Below are positions 15,576 through 24,802 of a stretch of DNA of 64,000 nt, piece by piece. The position numbers and the translations under genes are program-made. How positions within the stretch are numbered: the first letter of the stretch is position 1; each line of letters opens with the position of its first letter. The notes under the pieces are model-generated. The model worked only from the letters and a program-made list of their open reading frames with translations. It was not told where the DNA came from and searched no databases. The DNA comes from CANJDH01 sp964443245 (GTDB taxonomy: Bacteria; Pseudomonadota; Gammaproteobacteria; Burkholderiales; JAEUOS01), in NCBI GenBank assembly GCA_964443245.1, contig CAYUEG010000004.1:6088-70087 (forward strand), read 5' to 3'.

Positions 15576-16211
15576 ATGCAAGCCACCTGGTATTTCGACA
15601 TCATCTCCCCCTATGCCTATCTGGCATTCAAGCTGCACAGCCGGATTGCGCCGCCACTGGAGATTGAGTATGTTCCGGTGCTCTTTGCCGGGCTCCTGAA
15701 GGCCCACAACATGAAGGGGCCGGCGGAGATTGTCGAGAAGCGCCGCCATACCTATCGCATGTGCGTCTGGACGGCTGGCCAACATGGCATTCCATTTCGC
15801 CTGCCCCCGGCCCATCCGTTCAATCCGCTGCATGCCCTGCGTCTGTTGATTGGCGCCGGCGTCACGCGTAGTCACGTCGAAGCCGTCTTTGATGCAGTCT
15901 GGACCAGCGGTGAGGACATCAACCAGCCGGATGTATTTGCGCGCCTGGCCAACAAACTGGGCGTGAGCGACGCTGCTGCAACGATTGCCCGCCCGGAGGT
16001 CAAACAGCAGCTGGTCGCCAATACCGAGCGTGCGCTGGCACGCGGCATTTACGGCGTGCCGACCTTTGACGTAGGGGGCGAGTTGTTCTGGGGTGCCGAC
16101 ACCCTGCCGATGCTCAATGCGTGGCTTGCCGATCCAGCCTTGTTCAAGCGCGCCGACATGGCGCGCATCGATACCCTTCCCGCTGCCGCGATGCGCAAGG
16201 AAGCCGGCTGA
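15576..16211 (+). CDS. 2-hydroxychromene-2-carboxylate isomerase-like DsbA-fold protein
   Basis: The 211-residue protein opens with WYFDIISPYAYLAF, the glutathione-binding SPYAYL-type motif of the kappa-class/HCCA isomerase family. A helical insert follows, then the C-terminal thioredoxin half with RGIYGVPTFDVGGELFWG (cis-Pro loop). HCCA isomerases act in naphthalene and related aromatic degradation, but many family members are general glutathione-dependent enzymes of unknown substrate, and no aromatic catabolic genes adjoin it. It ends 28 bp before a shared terminator. Confidence 0.85.
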   Translation: MQATWYFDIISPYAYLAFKLHSRIAPPLEIEYVPVLFAGLLKAHNMKGPAEIVEKRRHTYRMCVWTAGQHGIPFRLPPAHPFNPLHALRLLIGAGVTRSHVEAVFDAVWTSGEDINQPDVFARLANKLGVSDAAATIARPEVKQQLVANTERALARGIYGVPTFDVGGELFWGADTLPMLNAWLADPALFKRADMARIDTLPAAAMRKEAG

Positions 16212-16239
16212 AGCCAGCCCACCCACCCGGTTCCCCATG

Positions 16240-16267
16240 AAAAAGCCCCGCTGATGCGGGGCTTTTT
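16240..16267. terminator. bidirectional intrinsic terminator
   Basis: AAAAAGCCCCGC (16240-16251), loop TGAT, GCGGGGCTTTTT (16256-16267) form a perfect 12-bp stem with T-runs in both directions. It lies between the convergent isomerase gene and glnB and can serve both. Confidence 0.92.
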
Positions 16268-16288
16268 CGAGACAACTTCAACAGCCGG

Positions 16289-16627
16289 CTAGATGGCGGC
16301 CTCGTTGGTTTCGCCGGTACGAATGCGGACCACCTGCTCGACGGTATTGACGAAGATCTTGCCATCACCGATCTTGCCCGTGCGCGCCGCCTTGATGATT
16401 GCGTCCAGGCAATTCTGCACGTCCTTGTCGGCGACGATCACTTCCACCTTGACCTTGGGCAGGAAATCGACGACATACTCGGCACCGCGATAGAGCTCGG
16501 TATGCCCCTTCTGACGCCCGAAACCCTTGACCTCGGTGACAGTGAGCCCGGTGATACCCACTTCCGACAAAGCTTCGCGTACTTCATCCAGTTTGAAGGG
16601 TTTCAGTACGGCTTCAATTTTTTTCAT
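16289..16627 (-). CDS. glnB: nitrogen regulatory protein P-II
   Basis: The 112-residue trimeric signal protein senses 2-oxoglutarate and ATP/ADP and is uridylylated on Tyr51, which is present in GHTELYRGAEYVVDF. The B-loop GKIGDGKIFV and the C-terminal EQVVRIRTGE are standard. It controls glutamine synthetase adenylylation and NtrB. GAGGAGA precedes the ATG and a TATACT -10-like box lies about 25 nt further up. It follows nadE on the same strand with a 109-bp gap. Assignment as glnB rather than glnK rests on the absence of an adjoining amtB. Confidence 0.95.
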   Translation of the reverse strand: MKKIEAVLKPFKLDEVREALSEVGITGLTVTEVKGFGRQKGHTELYRGAEYVVDFLPKVKVEVIVADKDVQNCLDAIIKAARTGKIGDGKIFVNTVEQVVRIRTGETNEAAI

Positions 16628-16736
16628 GCTGTCTCCTCACGGGAAATTTTCGCAAGTATAGCAACTGGCTCGCACGATCTGATGCCATGCCGGACGGAGC
16701 GCAGCCGCCGCATCGGCCCCTTCCTTTGCCGGATGC

Positions 16737-18491
16737 CTATTCGCGAAACCTGTTGACGATCGGGTAGCGCCAATCGCGTCCGAACGCCCGGTGGGTGACC
16801 CGCACGCCCACCGGCGCCTGGCGCCGCTTGTATTCGTTGATGCGGATCAGCCGTACCACTTTCTCCACATCGGCCGCCGGGATGCCGCTGGCAATGATCT
16901 CCGCCGGACTCTTGTCCTCCTCGACGTACGCCGCCAGGATTGCATCGAGCACGTCGTATTCGGGCAGGCTGTCCTGGTCTTTCTGGTCCGGCCGCAGCTC
17001 GGCTGACGGCGGCCGCGTGATGATGCGTTCGGGAATCACCTCCTGGCCCTCGGGCGACACCTTGTTGCGATAGACGGCCAGGCGGTAAACCAGGGTTTTG
17101 GCGATATCCTTGATGACGGCAAACCCGCCGGCCATATCGCCATAGAGCGTGCAGTATCCGACCGCCATTTCGCTCTTGTTGCCGGTGGTGAGGACGATGG
17201 AGCCGAACTTGTTCGAGAGCGCCATCAAAAGAGTACCGCGAATGCGCGCCTGGATATTTTCCTCGGTGGCATCGACCGCACGGTCCTTGAACTCGCCAGC
17301 AAGGGCGCCGAGGAACTGATCGAACATCGGCTTGATGGCGATTTCGTCATAGCGCACGCCCAGCCGCTTGACCATTTCACGCGAATCGATCCAGGAGATG
17401 TCAGCGGTGTACTGCGAAGGCATCATGACGGCGCGGACCTTGTCAGCGCCGATAGCGTCGCAGGCAATCGCCAGTGTCAGGGCAGAATCAATGCCGCCGG
17501 AAAGACCGATGATGGCGCCGGGAAAGCCGTTCTTGCCGATGTAATCGGCCACGCCCAGCTTGAGCGCGGCGTAGACCTCGGCATCCGGGTGCATGTCGGC
17601 ATCGACGCGAAAGCCCTTGAGGGCAGCCGGTTCCTGATACCCCGCATCGAGCACCACCATGTCGTGTGCTTCGACGAACAGCGGCATCTGCAACTGCACC
17701 TTGCCGTTCGCATCGAGCGCAAAGGAACCGCCGTCAAACACCAGTTCATCCTGTGCGCCCACCAGGTTGCAATAGACCACCGGCAGGCCGGTTTCGCGGA
17801 TCCGCTCGCGCACCACGCTGTAACGCGTGGCCGATTTCTTCATGTGGAACGGCGAGGCGTTCAACACCAGCAGCGCCTGGGCCCCGGCCTGCTTGGCCGC
17901 CTTGGCCGCTTCGGCATCCCACGCATCCGGGCGGGAAGCGAGCATGCCCTTCAATTGGTCCAGCGAAGGTTCCGGGCGCGTGGTCAGGGGGCCCAGATTG
18001 CCCCAGATGTCCTCGCAAATCAGCACACCCAGCTTGATGCCTTCGACCTCCACCACCACCGGCGTATCTCCGGGGGTGAAGTACCGCTGCTCGTCAAACA
18101 CCGTGTAGTTGGGCAGGTTGTGCTTGCGGTAGATCGCCTGCACCTTGCCGCCACGCATCACGGCGGCGGCGTTGTAGCGCAACATGCCGGCGGCTTCCGG
18201 AAATCCGACAATTGCCGTCACCTGTGGTGCTACCGCCGCCAGTTCCGCCGCCAGTTCCGCCAGGCGCGCGGCACACGCCGCCATGAATCCCTGGCGCAAC
18301 AACAGGTCTTCCGGGGGGTACCCGCACAGGGCCAATTCGGGGGTCAGCAGCACGCGCGCACCCTGGGTTTCGGCACGGCGCGCCGCTTCGACGATCTTGC
18401 GGCTGTTGCCGGCCAGGTCGCCTACCGTGCAGTTGATCTGCGCCAGCATCACCGTCACCTTGGTGGGGAGCAGCATCGGGCTATCATTCAT
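16737..18491 (-). CDS. nadE: glutamine-dependent NAD+ synthetase
   Basis: The 584-residue protein has an N-terminal nitrilase-type glutaminase domain (about 1-270) with the Glu-Lys-Cys triad in TPELALCGYPPEDL, YRKHNLPNY and LICEDIWGN. The C-terminal ATP-pyrophosphatase synthetase domain (about 290-584) has the SGGIDSALTLAI P-loop. It makes NAD+ from deamido-NAD+, ATP and glutamine. Two ATGs are close together (18491 and 18487 in another frame); 18491 is in frame. It is upstream of glnB on the same strand and divergent from the acyltransferase gene. Confidence 0.96.
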   Translation of the reverse strand: MNDSPMLLPTKVTVMLAQINCTVGDLAGNSRKIVEAARRAETQGARVLLTPELALCGYPPEDLLLRQGFMAACAARLAELAAELAAVAPQVTAIVGFPEAAGMLRYNAAAVMRGGKVQAIYRKHNLPNYTVFDEQRYFTPGDTPVVVEVEGIKLGVLICEDIWGNLGPLTTRPEPSLDQLKGMLASRPDAWDAEAAKAAKQAGAQALLVLNASPFHMKKSATRYSVVRERIRETGLPVVYCNLVGAQDELVFDGGSFALDANGKVQLQMPLFVEAHDMVVLDAGYQEPAALKGFRVDADMHPDAEVYAALKLGVADYIGKNGFPGAIIGLSGGIDSALTLAIACDAIGADKVRAVMMPSQYTADISWIDSREMVKRLGVRYDEIAIKPMFDQFLGALAGEFKDRAVDATEENIQARIRGTLLMALSNKFGSIVLTTGNKSEMAVGYCTLYGDMAGGFAVIKDIAKTLVYRLAVYRNKVSPEGQEVIPERIITRPPSAELRPDQKDQDSLPEYDVLDAILAAYVEEDKSPAEIIASGIPAADVEKVVRLIRINEYKRRQAPVGVRVTHRAFGRDWRYPIVNRFRE

Positions 18492-18626
18492 GTTCGATTC
18501 ACGTCAGATTGATTTCGTTGTTCGCTGGCAACGCAGATTCCCAGGCATCACGGCCGGCGACATCGCAGGCGACGTGGTGGGCGTGCTGTTCCACGCAAAT
18601 CGCGCGTTCCCGGACCGATTATCTCA

Positions 18627-19820
18627 TTGCCCCCTTCCTCCCGCTTCAACGTGCCCGCCCCGCTCTTTCGCATTCTTGATTCAATCGAATCGATCTCGCC
18701 GCTCGCCTGGAACGCCATGGTGGACGGACATCCTCTGCTGCGCCATGAGTTCCTCCACGCCCTGCACGAAACCGCCTGTGCTTCCGAGAAAGCCGGGTGG
18801 ACCCCCCAGTATCTGACGATGTGGGATGCACAGGACAAAGGGAGCACCGGCGAGGCAACCTTTGCTGGCGCCATGCCGCTTTACGTCAAGACCCATTCCT
18901 ACGGCGAGTATGTATTCGACTGGGCCTGGGCGGACGCGTACCAGCGCAATGGGCTGGAGTATTACCCCAAGCTGCTGTGCGCCATTCCGTTCACGCCCTG
19001 CACCGGCACGCGCCTTCTGGCGCGCGACGAAGAGGGCCGAAGAGCCTTGGTGGGAGCGGCTCTTGGCCTGGCGGGCGATGCCGCGGTGTCTTCCCTGCAC
19101 GTGCTGTTCCCGCTTGAAAGAGAAGCCCCGCTCCTCACCGGCGCAGGCATGATGCTGCGGCGTACCGTGCAGTTTCACTGGACCAACCAGGGCTATGCCG
19201 ATTTTGATGCGTTTCTGGCCACCATGTCGCACGACAAACGCAAGAAGATCAAGCAGGAGCGCCGCAAGGTGCGTGAGGCGGGAATCACCTTTCGCCATCT
19301 TGAGGGTAATGCCATCACTCCGGCGTTGTGGCGATTCTGGTATCGCTGCTATGCCCATACCTACCGCGCCCATCACTCCACCCCGTACCTGAATCTGGCC
19401 TTCTTCGAACGGATAGGCGCCACCATGCCGGAGAATCTTCTGCTGGTGGTCGGCAGCATGAACGGCGAAGACGTCTGTGCATCCCTTTGCATCCACAACG
19501 GCAAAACCCTCTACGGACGCTACTGGGGCGCAATCGGCTACTCACCCGGTTTGCACTTCGAAACCTGCTACTACCAGCCGCTGGAATTTTGCATCGCCCG
19601 GCAGATTGCCACCTTTGAAGGCGGCGCCCAGGGGGAACACAAACTGGCGCGCGGCTTTCTGCCGGTGGAAACCTTGTCGGCGCACTGGCTCAAGCACCCG
19701 CAGTTTGCCGATGCGGTGGAACACTTCCTGGCACGCGAATCCTCCGGGATTCACCGCTATGTGGACGAATTGAACGAACATAGCCCGTTCAAGAAACCTG
19801 TCACCGATTCTGCGGTCTGA
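18627..19820 (+). CDS. DUF482 / GNAT-like (FemAB-like) acyltransferase
   Basis: The 397-residue protein belongs to the DUF482 family, once called peptidogalycan biosynthesis proteins, with an acyl-CoA N-acyltransferase fold. Typical segments are WNAMVDGHPLLRHEFLHAL near the start, YVFDWAWADAY, a central KKIKQERRKVREAGI and YGRYWGAIGYSPGLHFETC. The reaction is not established for the family. The first available start is TTG 18627; GTG 18651 is as likely, and neither has a ribosome site. One copy of the short palindromic repeat (19045-19066) lies inside the gene without breaking the frame. Confidence 0.8.
   Translation: MPPSSRFNVPAPLFRILDSIESISPLAWNAMVDGHPLLRHEFLHALHETACASEKAGWTPQYLTMWDAQDKGSTGEATFAGAMPLYVKTHSYGEYVFDWAWADAYQRNGLEYYPKLLCAIPFTPCTGTRLLARDEEGRRALVGAALGLAGDAAVSSLHVLFPLEREAPLLTGAGMMLRRTVQFHWTNQGYADFDAFLATMSHDKRKKIKQERRKVREAGITFRHLEGNAITPALWRFWYRCYAHTYRAHHSTPYLNLAFFERIGATMPENLLLVVGSMNGEDVCASLCIHNGKTLYGRYWGAIGYSPGLHFETCYYQPLEFCIARQIATFEGGAQGEHKLARGFLPVETLSAHWLKHPQFADAVEHFLARESSGIHRYVDELNEHSPFKKPVTDSAV
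19045..19066 (+). repeat. short palindromic repeat, copy 1 (intragenic)
   Basis: CCTTGGTGGGAGCGGCTCTTGG lies within the acyltransferase gene. It shares the 14-nt core TTGGTGGGAGCGGC with copies at 22890 and 34095. Confidence 0.55.
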
Positions 19821-19969
19821 AGCGTTACAGGTTCTGCACGGCTCGTCCGCTTCACGGGCGACCGATGGCAGAACAGGTGCAACCCCGAATCGTGTCCCAC
19901 CGGCTGTATTTGCCAGCCTTGCCATTGCAAACGCTGCAAGAATGCCAATCTGCTCATGAGGATGCTGCC

Positions 19970-20545
19970 ATGCCTTTGCTTCGCCTTACGAGTCCCATTG
20001 CCGCACCCGGCCGGTGCGGCCTGCTCCTGTGTCTGGCACTGGTCGTCACAGGCTGTGCGACCGCGCCCCAGGGAGCACGCGTCGAGCGCCTCACGCCGGA
20101 GCAGCTGGCAGCCCTGAAGCCGGTGCCGAACCCCACGGTATCACTGGAAGAAATCGTCACGCTCTCCCGCACCGGAACGCCACCCGCCACCATCATTGAA
20201 CGCCTGGCCAGCACCGGCACCTGGCATGCCTTGTCGCCGCAACAGATCATTGAATTGAACCAGCAGGGGGTCGACCGAAGCGTCATCGACCACCTGGCCG
20301 CCGCCGAGGAGCGTGCCCGTCAAGCCACCTTGATCACCCAACTGGCCGACCGTGACGCCAAGGCTGCGCAAGAACTGGCGCGAGAGCGGGCGCGGCGCCA
20401 GGCCTTGCAGCAGCGTCACCAAAACTGGAATTGGGGCATTGGCTACGGATTTGGCGGCCCCTACACCCAGTTTGGCTGGCGCAGCGGCGGCTGGCCCGGT
20501 TACTACTACGATCCGTTCTTTCGGAGCTGGCGGCCGCGCTGGTAG
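19970..20545 (+). CDS. putative lipoprotein with Trp/Gly/Tyr-rich C-terminus
   Basis: The protein has 191 residues from ATG 19970, preceded by GAGGAT. A signal peptide with the lipobox LVVTGCAT points to lipidation at Cys. Residues about 60-115 contain VSLEEIVTLSRTGTPPATI and LSPQQIIELNQQGVDRSVI, two copies of a helical pattern. A charged Arg/Gln coiled stretch and a tail rich in Trp, Gly and Tyr (WNWGIGYGFGG ... YYYDPFFRSW) follow. I do not recognise a named family. An outer-membrane or periplasmic structural role is possible. The longer reading frame that starts at 19865 is unlikely because the signal peptide would be internal. Confidence 0.75.
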   Translation: MPLLRLTSPIAAPGRCGLLLCLALVVTGCATAPQGARVERLTPEQLAALKPVPNPTVSLEEIVTLSRTGTPPATIIERLASTGTWHALSPQQIIELNQQGVDRSVIDHLAAAEERARQATLITQLADRDAKAAQELARERARRQALQQRHQNWNWGIGYGFGGPYTQFGWRSGGWPGYYYDPFFRSWRPRW

Positions 20546-20582
20546 GTACGCGCTCGGGCCGTGGCAAGCCGCCCGCCCTGTG

Positions 20583-21773
20583 TCACTCGCGCGCTTCGGC
20601 CGCCAACCGGTAGTAACGATGGGCGGCATCGCCCTGGCCGGAGCGCTCCATCAGCCGCGCCAGCTCAAGCCAGATGCCAGAGGACGGTGCGACCGCAGCG
20701 GCCTGTTCCAGGAAGTGTTGGGCTTTTCCCCATAGCTGCTGGCGTGCGCACAGGCGCCCCAAGGCCCGCAGCATGCCCGCATCACCCGGGTGCGCGAGCA
20801 ACCAGTTCTCCGCCCGCTCCAGCTGTCTGGCGACATCGCGTTCGCTCGCCGCTACACAGTCGGCATACTGTTCGGCCAGCGCGCTATCCCATTCATGCTC
20901 CAGCGCAGCCTCAATCACGGCCTGCGCCTCGTCCATCAGACCGACCCGGATCAGACCTTGCGCCACCATGCCCGCCACGCGCGGGGCGTGCCGGTCATTG
21001 CGTGGCATGCGCTTCAGACGCTCCCGCAACTGATCCGCATCACCGGTCGCGAACAGCGCGGCGTAGGCGGCCTCGCGGGTGCGCGCGGCCACGGCCGGGT
21101 GGAGCGCCTTGCGCTCCTCAAGCTGGCGGGCCACCTTCAGGGCGGCCTCCCACTGCCCCGCATTGCTCATGGCCTTCAGGGCCAGGCGCTGGGTCGCAAT
21201 ATGGCGGGCACCGCTCCGATTGAGTTCCTCCAGACGCTGCAGGGCCTCGGCATCACGCCGGTCGTCGACCAGCATTTCCGCTTCTGCCATCAGGCGAGCG
21301 TGATTGAGCGCCATGCCCGTGCCCTCACGGGTCGCTGCGGCGGCCTTGGCCAGCCAGACATCGCGCAAGGCGCGGTTCTCCAGTCGATGCGCCGCGCGGG
21401 CTGCCAGCAGGGCGGCCAGTGCCGCCTCCTCTCCGGCGGCATAGGCTGCACCGGCCGCACGCTCAGCCCGGGCGAAACGGCCTTCGAAAGAAGCGCGCAT
21501 GGCATCAAACAGCGAGTGACGGGCCTTCTCAAGGGCGCGAGCGGTGCGAAATGCCTGCACCCGCTCCGGCAGCCCAAGCGTGTAAATGGCCGCGCGGATG
21601 AACAGATACAGCATGGCAAAAGCGCCACCGAGCAGCAGCAGAAACAGCGTCAGGGACAATTCGATGCGCTTCGGCGGCACAAAGAACAGCACATACCCAT
21701 CGTTGTAGCGCGCCGCCAATGACAGCCCGACTGCCAGCCCAAACAGCCCCAGAATCCAGAACAGGCCACGCAT
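20583..21773 (-). CDS. hemY: HemY-like haem biosynthesis-associated TPR membrane protein
   Basis: The 396-residue protein has two N-terminal membrane segments (about 5-25 and 40-62) with PPKRIELSLTLFLLLLGG between, then a helical TPR-like region (about 85-390; for example RALGRLCARQQLWGKAQHFLEQA). This is the proteobacterial HemY that follows hemCDX; it is distinct from the Gram-positive oxidase of the same name, and its exact role is unproven. It is the last gene of the hemCDXY operon; the hemX stop lies 14 bp upstream. Confidence 0.92.
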   Translation of the reverse strand: MRGLFWILGLFGLAVGLSLAARYNDGYVLFFVPPKRIELSLTLFLLLLGGAFAMLYLFIRAAIYTLGLPERVQAFRTARALEKARHSLFDAMRASFEGRFARAERAAGAAYAAGEEAALAALLAARAAHRLENRALRDVWLAKAAAATREGTGMALNHARLMAEAEMLVDDRRDAEALQRLEELNRSGARHIATQRLALKAMSNAGQWEAALKVARQLEERKALHPAVAARTREAAYAALFATGDADQLRERLKRMPRNDRHAPRVAGMVAQGLIRVGLMDEAQAVIEAALEHEWDSALAEQYADCVAASERDVARQLERAENWLLAHPGDAGMLRALGRLCARQQLWGKAQHFLEQAAAVAPSSGIWLELARLMERSGQGDAAHRYYRLAAEARE

Positions 21774-21787
21774 GCCGTCGGCGCTGC

Positions 21788-23011
21788 CTACTTCACGGCC
21801 GCACGCGGCGCACGGAAGTTGCGCACCGCGTTCAGGCTTTCGGAAAGATTCGGCAATTCAATACTGACTGCACTGCCCGATAGCGCACGCAGGGAGGCCA
21901 CGGCAGCTGCACCATTGCGGGATCGCACATCGACATAGCGATTGATCCAGCCGATCGCCGCTTCCAGGTCACTGCGAAACAAGGCCTCATTGCGCTGCAA
22001 CAGCGCAATGCGGGCGTTGAGGAGGCGCAACTTGAGATTCTCGCGCACAAAGAACGCCTGGTTCGGTGACAGCAGCACGGGCTCCGCATCGCCGATGTCA
22101 CGGATCCGGATCAACTGCAGGAACTGCTGCCAGGCGTCATCGCGCAGGCGCGCGAAAGCGGTCGGTTCGGCAGCCTTGCCGTCCCTGCTCCCCTTGGGCT
22201 CAGCGCCCCCTGCTGCAGCGTCCTGCGCCCTTGCCTGGTCCGCCTGACGCTGCGCGGCGCGCGCCGCCGATTGCGGCTGCAGGCGTTCGTCGAACTGCAG
22301 AGGCAGCGCGTCGACGGCGGCGATGACGGCATCGAGCCTTAAGGCAAGCCCGGAGGTATCGACGAAAGGCAGCCCCTTCAGGCGCTCGATGTCACGCTGC
22401 AGGGCGCGGCGCACCGAGATGAACTGTGCCTTGTCGGCACGCCCCAGGCGCAGGTCGGCATTCTGCAGGGCGATCAACGCACCGCGTACATTGCCGGCCA
22501 GCTGCAACTGTTGCGATGCCAGGGTCAAGGTCTGCTCGATCTCGGTCAATGCCCAGTCATCACGATTGCGCGACAGGTCCTGATACAGCGCTTCGAGCGC
22601 GGTTTGCTGGCTTTGCGAATCCGCCAGACGCGCCTCCAGTGCGGCTAGCTTGGTCACCGCCTCGCGCACGCGCTCCTGCGCCTCGCGCGCGAGCGCCCCC
22701 TGCTGGCGCATCGCTTCGCCCTCCGTCTTCAGACGCTGCGCCACTTCCTGCGCAAGGTGGTCGACCTGGCGCCGGGTATCCCACCAGTTGAAGAGGAACA
22801 ACAGCGCCAGAACGGCAACGGCCATGCGCGGCCGTGTCCACCAGACCTTTGACCGCTCCAGCCATCCCGGGGGCGCCATCGCGCCAGAACCGTTGGTGGG
22901 AGCGGCTCCCAGCTCTCCTGTACCGGACGATCCGGCGCTCTCCTGCGGACGTGCGGCAGCACCCGGCACAGGCGTGCCCTCCGCTGCCGGTGACCGGATC
23001 GGCTCGCTCAT
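21788..23011 (-). CDS. hemX: HemX-like membrane protein
   Basis: The 407-residue protein has a Pro/Gly/Ala-rich cytoplasmic N-terminus (about 1-55), one membrane segment (MAVAVLALLFLFNWW, near 65) and a periplasmic helical domain, matching the HemX family. It is annotated in many genomes as uroporphyrinogen-III C-methyltransferase, but the methylase motifs are absent; this looks like the accessory protein. The ATG overlaps the hemD stop by 4 bp (ATGA). Its N-terminal region contains an in-frame copy of the palindromic repeat (22890-22910), an addition to a part that tolerates variation. Confidence 0.9.
   Translation of the reverse strand: MSEPIRSPAAEGTPVPGAAARPQESAGSSGTGELGAAPTNGSGAMAPPGWLERSKVWWTRPRMAVAVLALLFLFNWWDTRRQVDHLAQEVAQRLKTEGEAMRQQGALAREAQERVREAVTKLAALEARLADSQSQQTALEALYQDLSRNRDDWALTEIEQTLTLASQQLQLAGNVRGALIALQNADLRLGRADKAQFISVRRALQRDIERLKGLPFVDTSGLALRLDAVIAAVDALPLQFDERLQPQSAARAAQRQADQARAQDAAAGGAEPKGSRDGKAAEPTAFARLRDDAWQQFLQLIRIRDIGDAEPVLLSPNQAFFVRENLKLRLLNARIALLQRNEALFRSDLEAAIGWINRYVDVRSRNGAAAVASLRALSGSAVSIELPNLSESLNAVRNFRAPRAAVK
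22890..22910 (+). repeat. short palindromic repeat, copy 2 (inside hemX)
   Basis: CGTTGGTGGGAGCGGCTCCC contains the perfect palindrome GGGAGC-G-GCTCCC. On the hemX strand it codes for part of the low-complexity N-terminus (GELGAAPTNG). Confidence 0.65.
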
Positions 23012-23853
23012 GGGCAGCGCCGGAAGTAGTCCACCATGCCGCGCACCAGACCTTCGTCACCGCCGGCCGTGACCACCACGTTGAGCACGCCGCGCTGGCG
23101 CATGCACCGGCCAATTCGCTCATGGGGCACAAACATCGGCGCCCGATTGAGCCAATTGAGCGCGTCGTTACCCAACAGCGAGAGCAGATGCTCGCCGCCC
23201 TCGGTGCTGGTGACGGTCACGGCGTCGATGCGTGCCGCGCTCAGGAGCTGGTGCAGTGCCTGCTGATCCGGGACGGCGCGCACGCGCCGGTAGCTGGCCA
23301 CCGACGTCACCGCTGCGCCTCTCGCCCGCAAGGCATCTGCCAGCCACTCGCGGCCCCCGTCCCCGCGAATGATCAGGACGCGTTGCGGCGACAGGCCCTG
23401 TCCGTCGAGTTCTGCCAACAGCCCTTCACTGTCGAACTGCCGCTTCGGTACGACCACCCGGGCGACGCCGCATTGGCGCAACTGCGCGGCCGTTCCGGGA
23501 CCGGTAGCGCCGGCAGGCAACTGCGCCGGCCACCCCGCGCCCCGCGCAAAAGCATGGGTCACGGCATTGGCACTGACAAAGACCACGAGATCAAATTCTC
23601 CCAGGCGGTGCAGGCAGGCATCCAGTTCGCCCGCATCGGCCACCGGTGCAATGGCAATGGTGGGAAACCATACCGGGACGCCCCCTTCGGCGAGAATCGA
23701 GTCCGCGAGGGCCTGCGCCTGGCCGCGGGGTCGCGTCACCACGACCTGCCGGTCTGCCAGTCCGGGCGCCCTATTGCCCAGCGGTGCCAAAGGATCCGCG
23801 GCAGACCTTGGCTCACTGCTGGCTTGCCGGGCCGGCGCGGCGGGGCCGGCCAT
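23008..23853 (-). CDS. hemD: uroporphyrinogen-III synthase
   Basis: The protein has 281 residues from the ATG at 23853, one base after the hemC stop. It cyclises hydroxymethylbilane with inversion of ring D to give uroporphyrinogen III. The two-domain fold is indicated by VVVTRPRGQAQALADSILAEGG at the start, FVSANAVTHAF, a hinge, and VTVTSTEGGEHLLSLL near the end. The sequence is divergent, as usual for HemD, and the call relies partly on its place between hemC and hemX. The open frame continues upstream into hemC, but an earlier start is unlikely. Confidence 0.93.
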   Translation of the reverse strand: MAGPAAPARQASSEPRSAADPLAPLGNRAPGLADRQVVVTRPRGQAQALADSILAEGGVPVWFPTIAIAPVADAGELDACLHRLGEFDLVVFVSANAVTHAFARGAGWPAQLPAGATGPGTAAQLRQCGVARVVVPKRQFDSEGLLAELDGQGLSPQRVLIIRGDGGREWLADALRARGAAVTSVASYRRVRAVPDQQALHQLLSAARIDAVTVTSTEGGEHLLSLLGNDALNWLNRAPMFVPHERIGRCMRQRGVLNVVVTAGGDEGLVRGMVDYFRRCP

Positions 23854-23854
23854 G

Positions 23855-24793
23855 TCAGTCGCTTGCCTTGAGTGCGGCGAGAATCGCATCCGCACCCTGC
23901 TTGCGCAGTTCCATCGCCGCGCGCTCGCCGAGCGCGACCGCGTCACCGGCCGCGCCCTGCAGTTCCGTTTCCAGCATGCGCGAACCATCGGGTGCGCCCA
24001 CCCGCGCCCGCAGGACGATCAGGCTCCCCTCCATGACGCCAAAGGCAGCCAGAGGAACCGAACAACTTCCCCCCAGCGCGCGACTCACCGCGCGTTCAGC
24101 CGTGACACAGGCATGGGTTTCGTCATGGTTCAAGGGGGCAAGCCAGGTGGCCACGTCGGCCCGGTCGGCGCGGGTTTCGATCCCGAGCGCACCCTGGCCG
24201 GCAGCCGGCAGACTTGCCGTCGAAGGCAAAATGGAGCGAATCCGCTCAGCCAATCCGAGGCGCTTCAACCCGGCAGCGGCAAGGATGATGGCGGCGTACT
24301 CGCCGCGATCCAGTTTGCCCAGGCGCGTATCGAGATTGCCGCGCAGCGGCTCTACCCGCAAAGCCGGGTAAGCCCTGCGAATCTGCGCTTCGCGCCTCAG
24401 ACTGGAGGTGCCGACAACGCTGCCGGACGGCAAATCAGCCAGGCCGGCAAACCGGTTCGAGACAAAGGCGTCACGCGGATCTTCGCGCTTCATCACCACA
24501 GGAAGCGCAAAGCCGGCGGGCAGTTCGGCCGGCACGTCCTTCATCGAATGCACTGCCAGATCGGCCCGGCCGTCGTGCAACGCCGTCTCCAGTTCCTTGA
24601 CGAACAGCCCCTTGCCGCCCACTTTCGAGAGTGTGCGATCCAGAATCTGGTCACCCTTGGTGGTCATGCCCAGAATCCGGACTTCACACTCTGGATATAA
24701 TTGCTGCAGCGCAGCGCGGACATGTTCTGCCTGCCACATCGCCAGGCGGCTTTCCCGCGACGCGATGGTCAGTTGTTTGGGTGGGGAGCCCAT
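23855..24793 (-). CDS. hemC: porphobilinogen deaminase (hydroxymethylbilane synthase)
   Basis: The 312-residue cytoplasmic enzyme polymerises four porphobilinogens. Conserved features include IASRESRLAMWQAEHV, GKGLFVKELETAL, DLAVHSMKDVPAELP and the dipyrromethane-binding Cys in LGGSCSVPLAAF. It is the first gene of hemC-hemD-hemX-hemY. The ATG at 24793 is only 9 bp from the start of the divergent thioredoxin-fold gene, so promoters of the two must overlap or lie inside the coding regions. Confidence 0.97.
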   Translation of the reverse strand: MGSPPKQLTIASRESRLAMWQAEHVRAALQQLYPECEVRILGMTTKGDQILDRTLSKVGGKGLFVKELETALHDGRADLAVHSMKDVPAELPAGFALPVVMKREDPRDAFVSNRFAGLADLPSGSVVGTSSLRREAQIRRAYPALRVEPLRGNLDTRLGKLDRGEYAAIILAAAGLKRLGLAERIRSILPSTASLPAAGQGALGIETRADRADVATWLAPLNHDETHACVTAERAVSRALGGSCSVPLAAFGVMEGSLIVLRARVGAPDGSRMLETELQGAAGDAVALGERAAMELRKQGADAILAALKASD

Positions 24794-24802
24794 TGTTTTG
24801 AC

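Noticed and set aside
19865..19969. Longer N-terminus for the lipoprotein at 19970
   Set aside because: It would place the lipobox signal peptide at residue 36 onward, and the ATG at 19970 has its own ribosome site.
24696..24701. TATAAT on the plus strand within hemC as promoter of the thioredoxin-fold gene
   Set aside because: No -35 partner is seen, it lies 100 nt upstream inside conserved hemC codons, and chance occurrence is likely.
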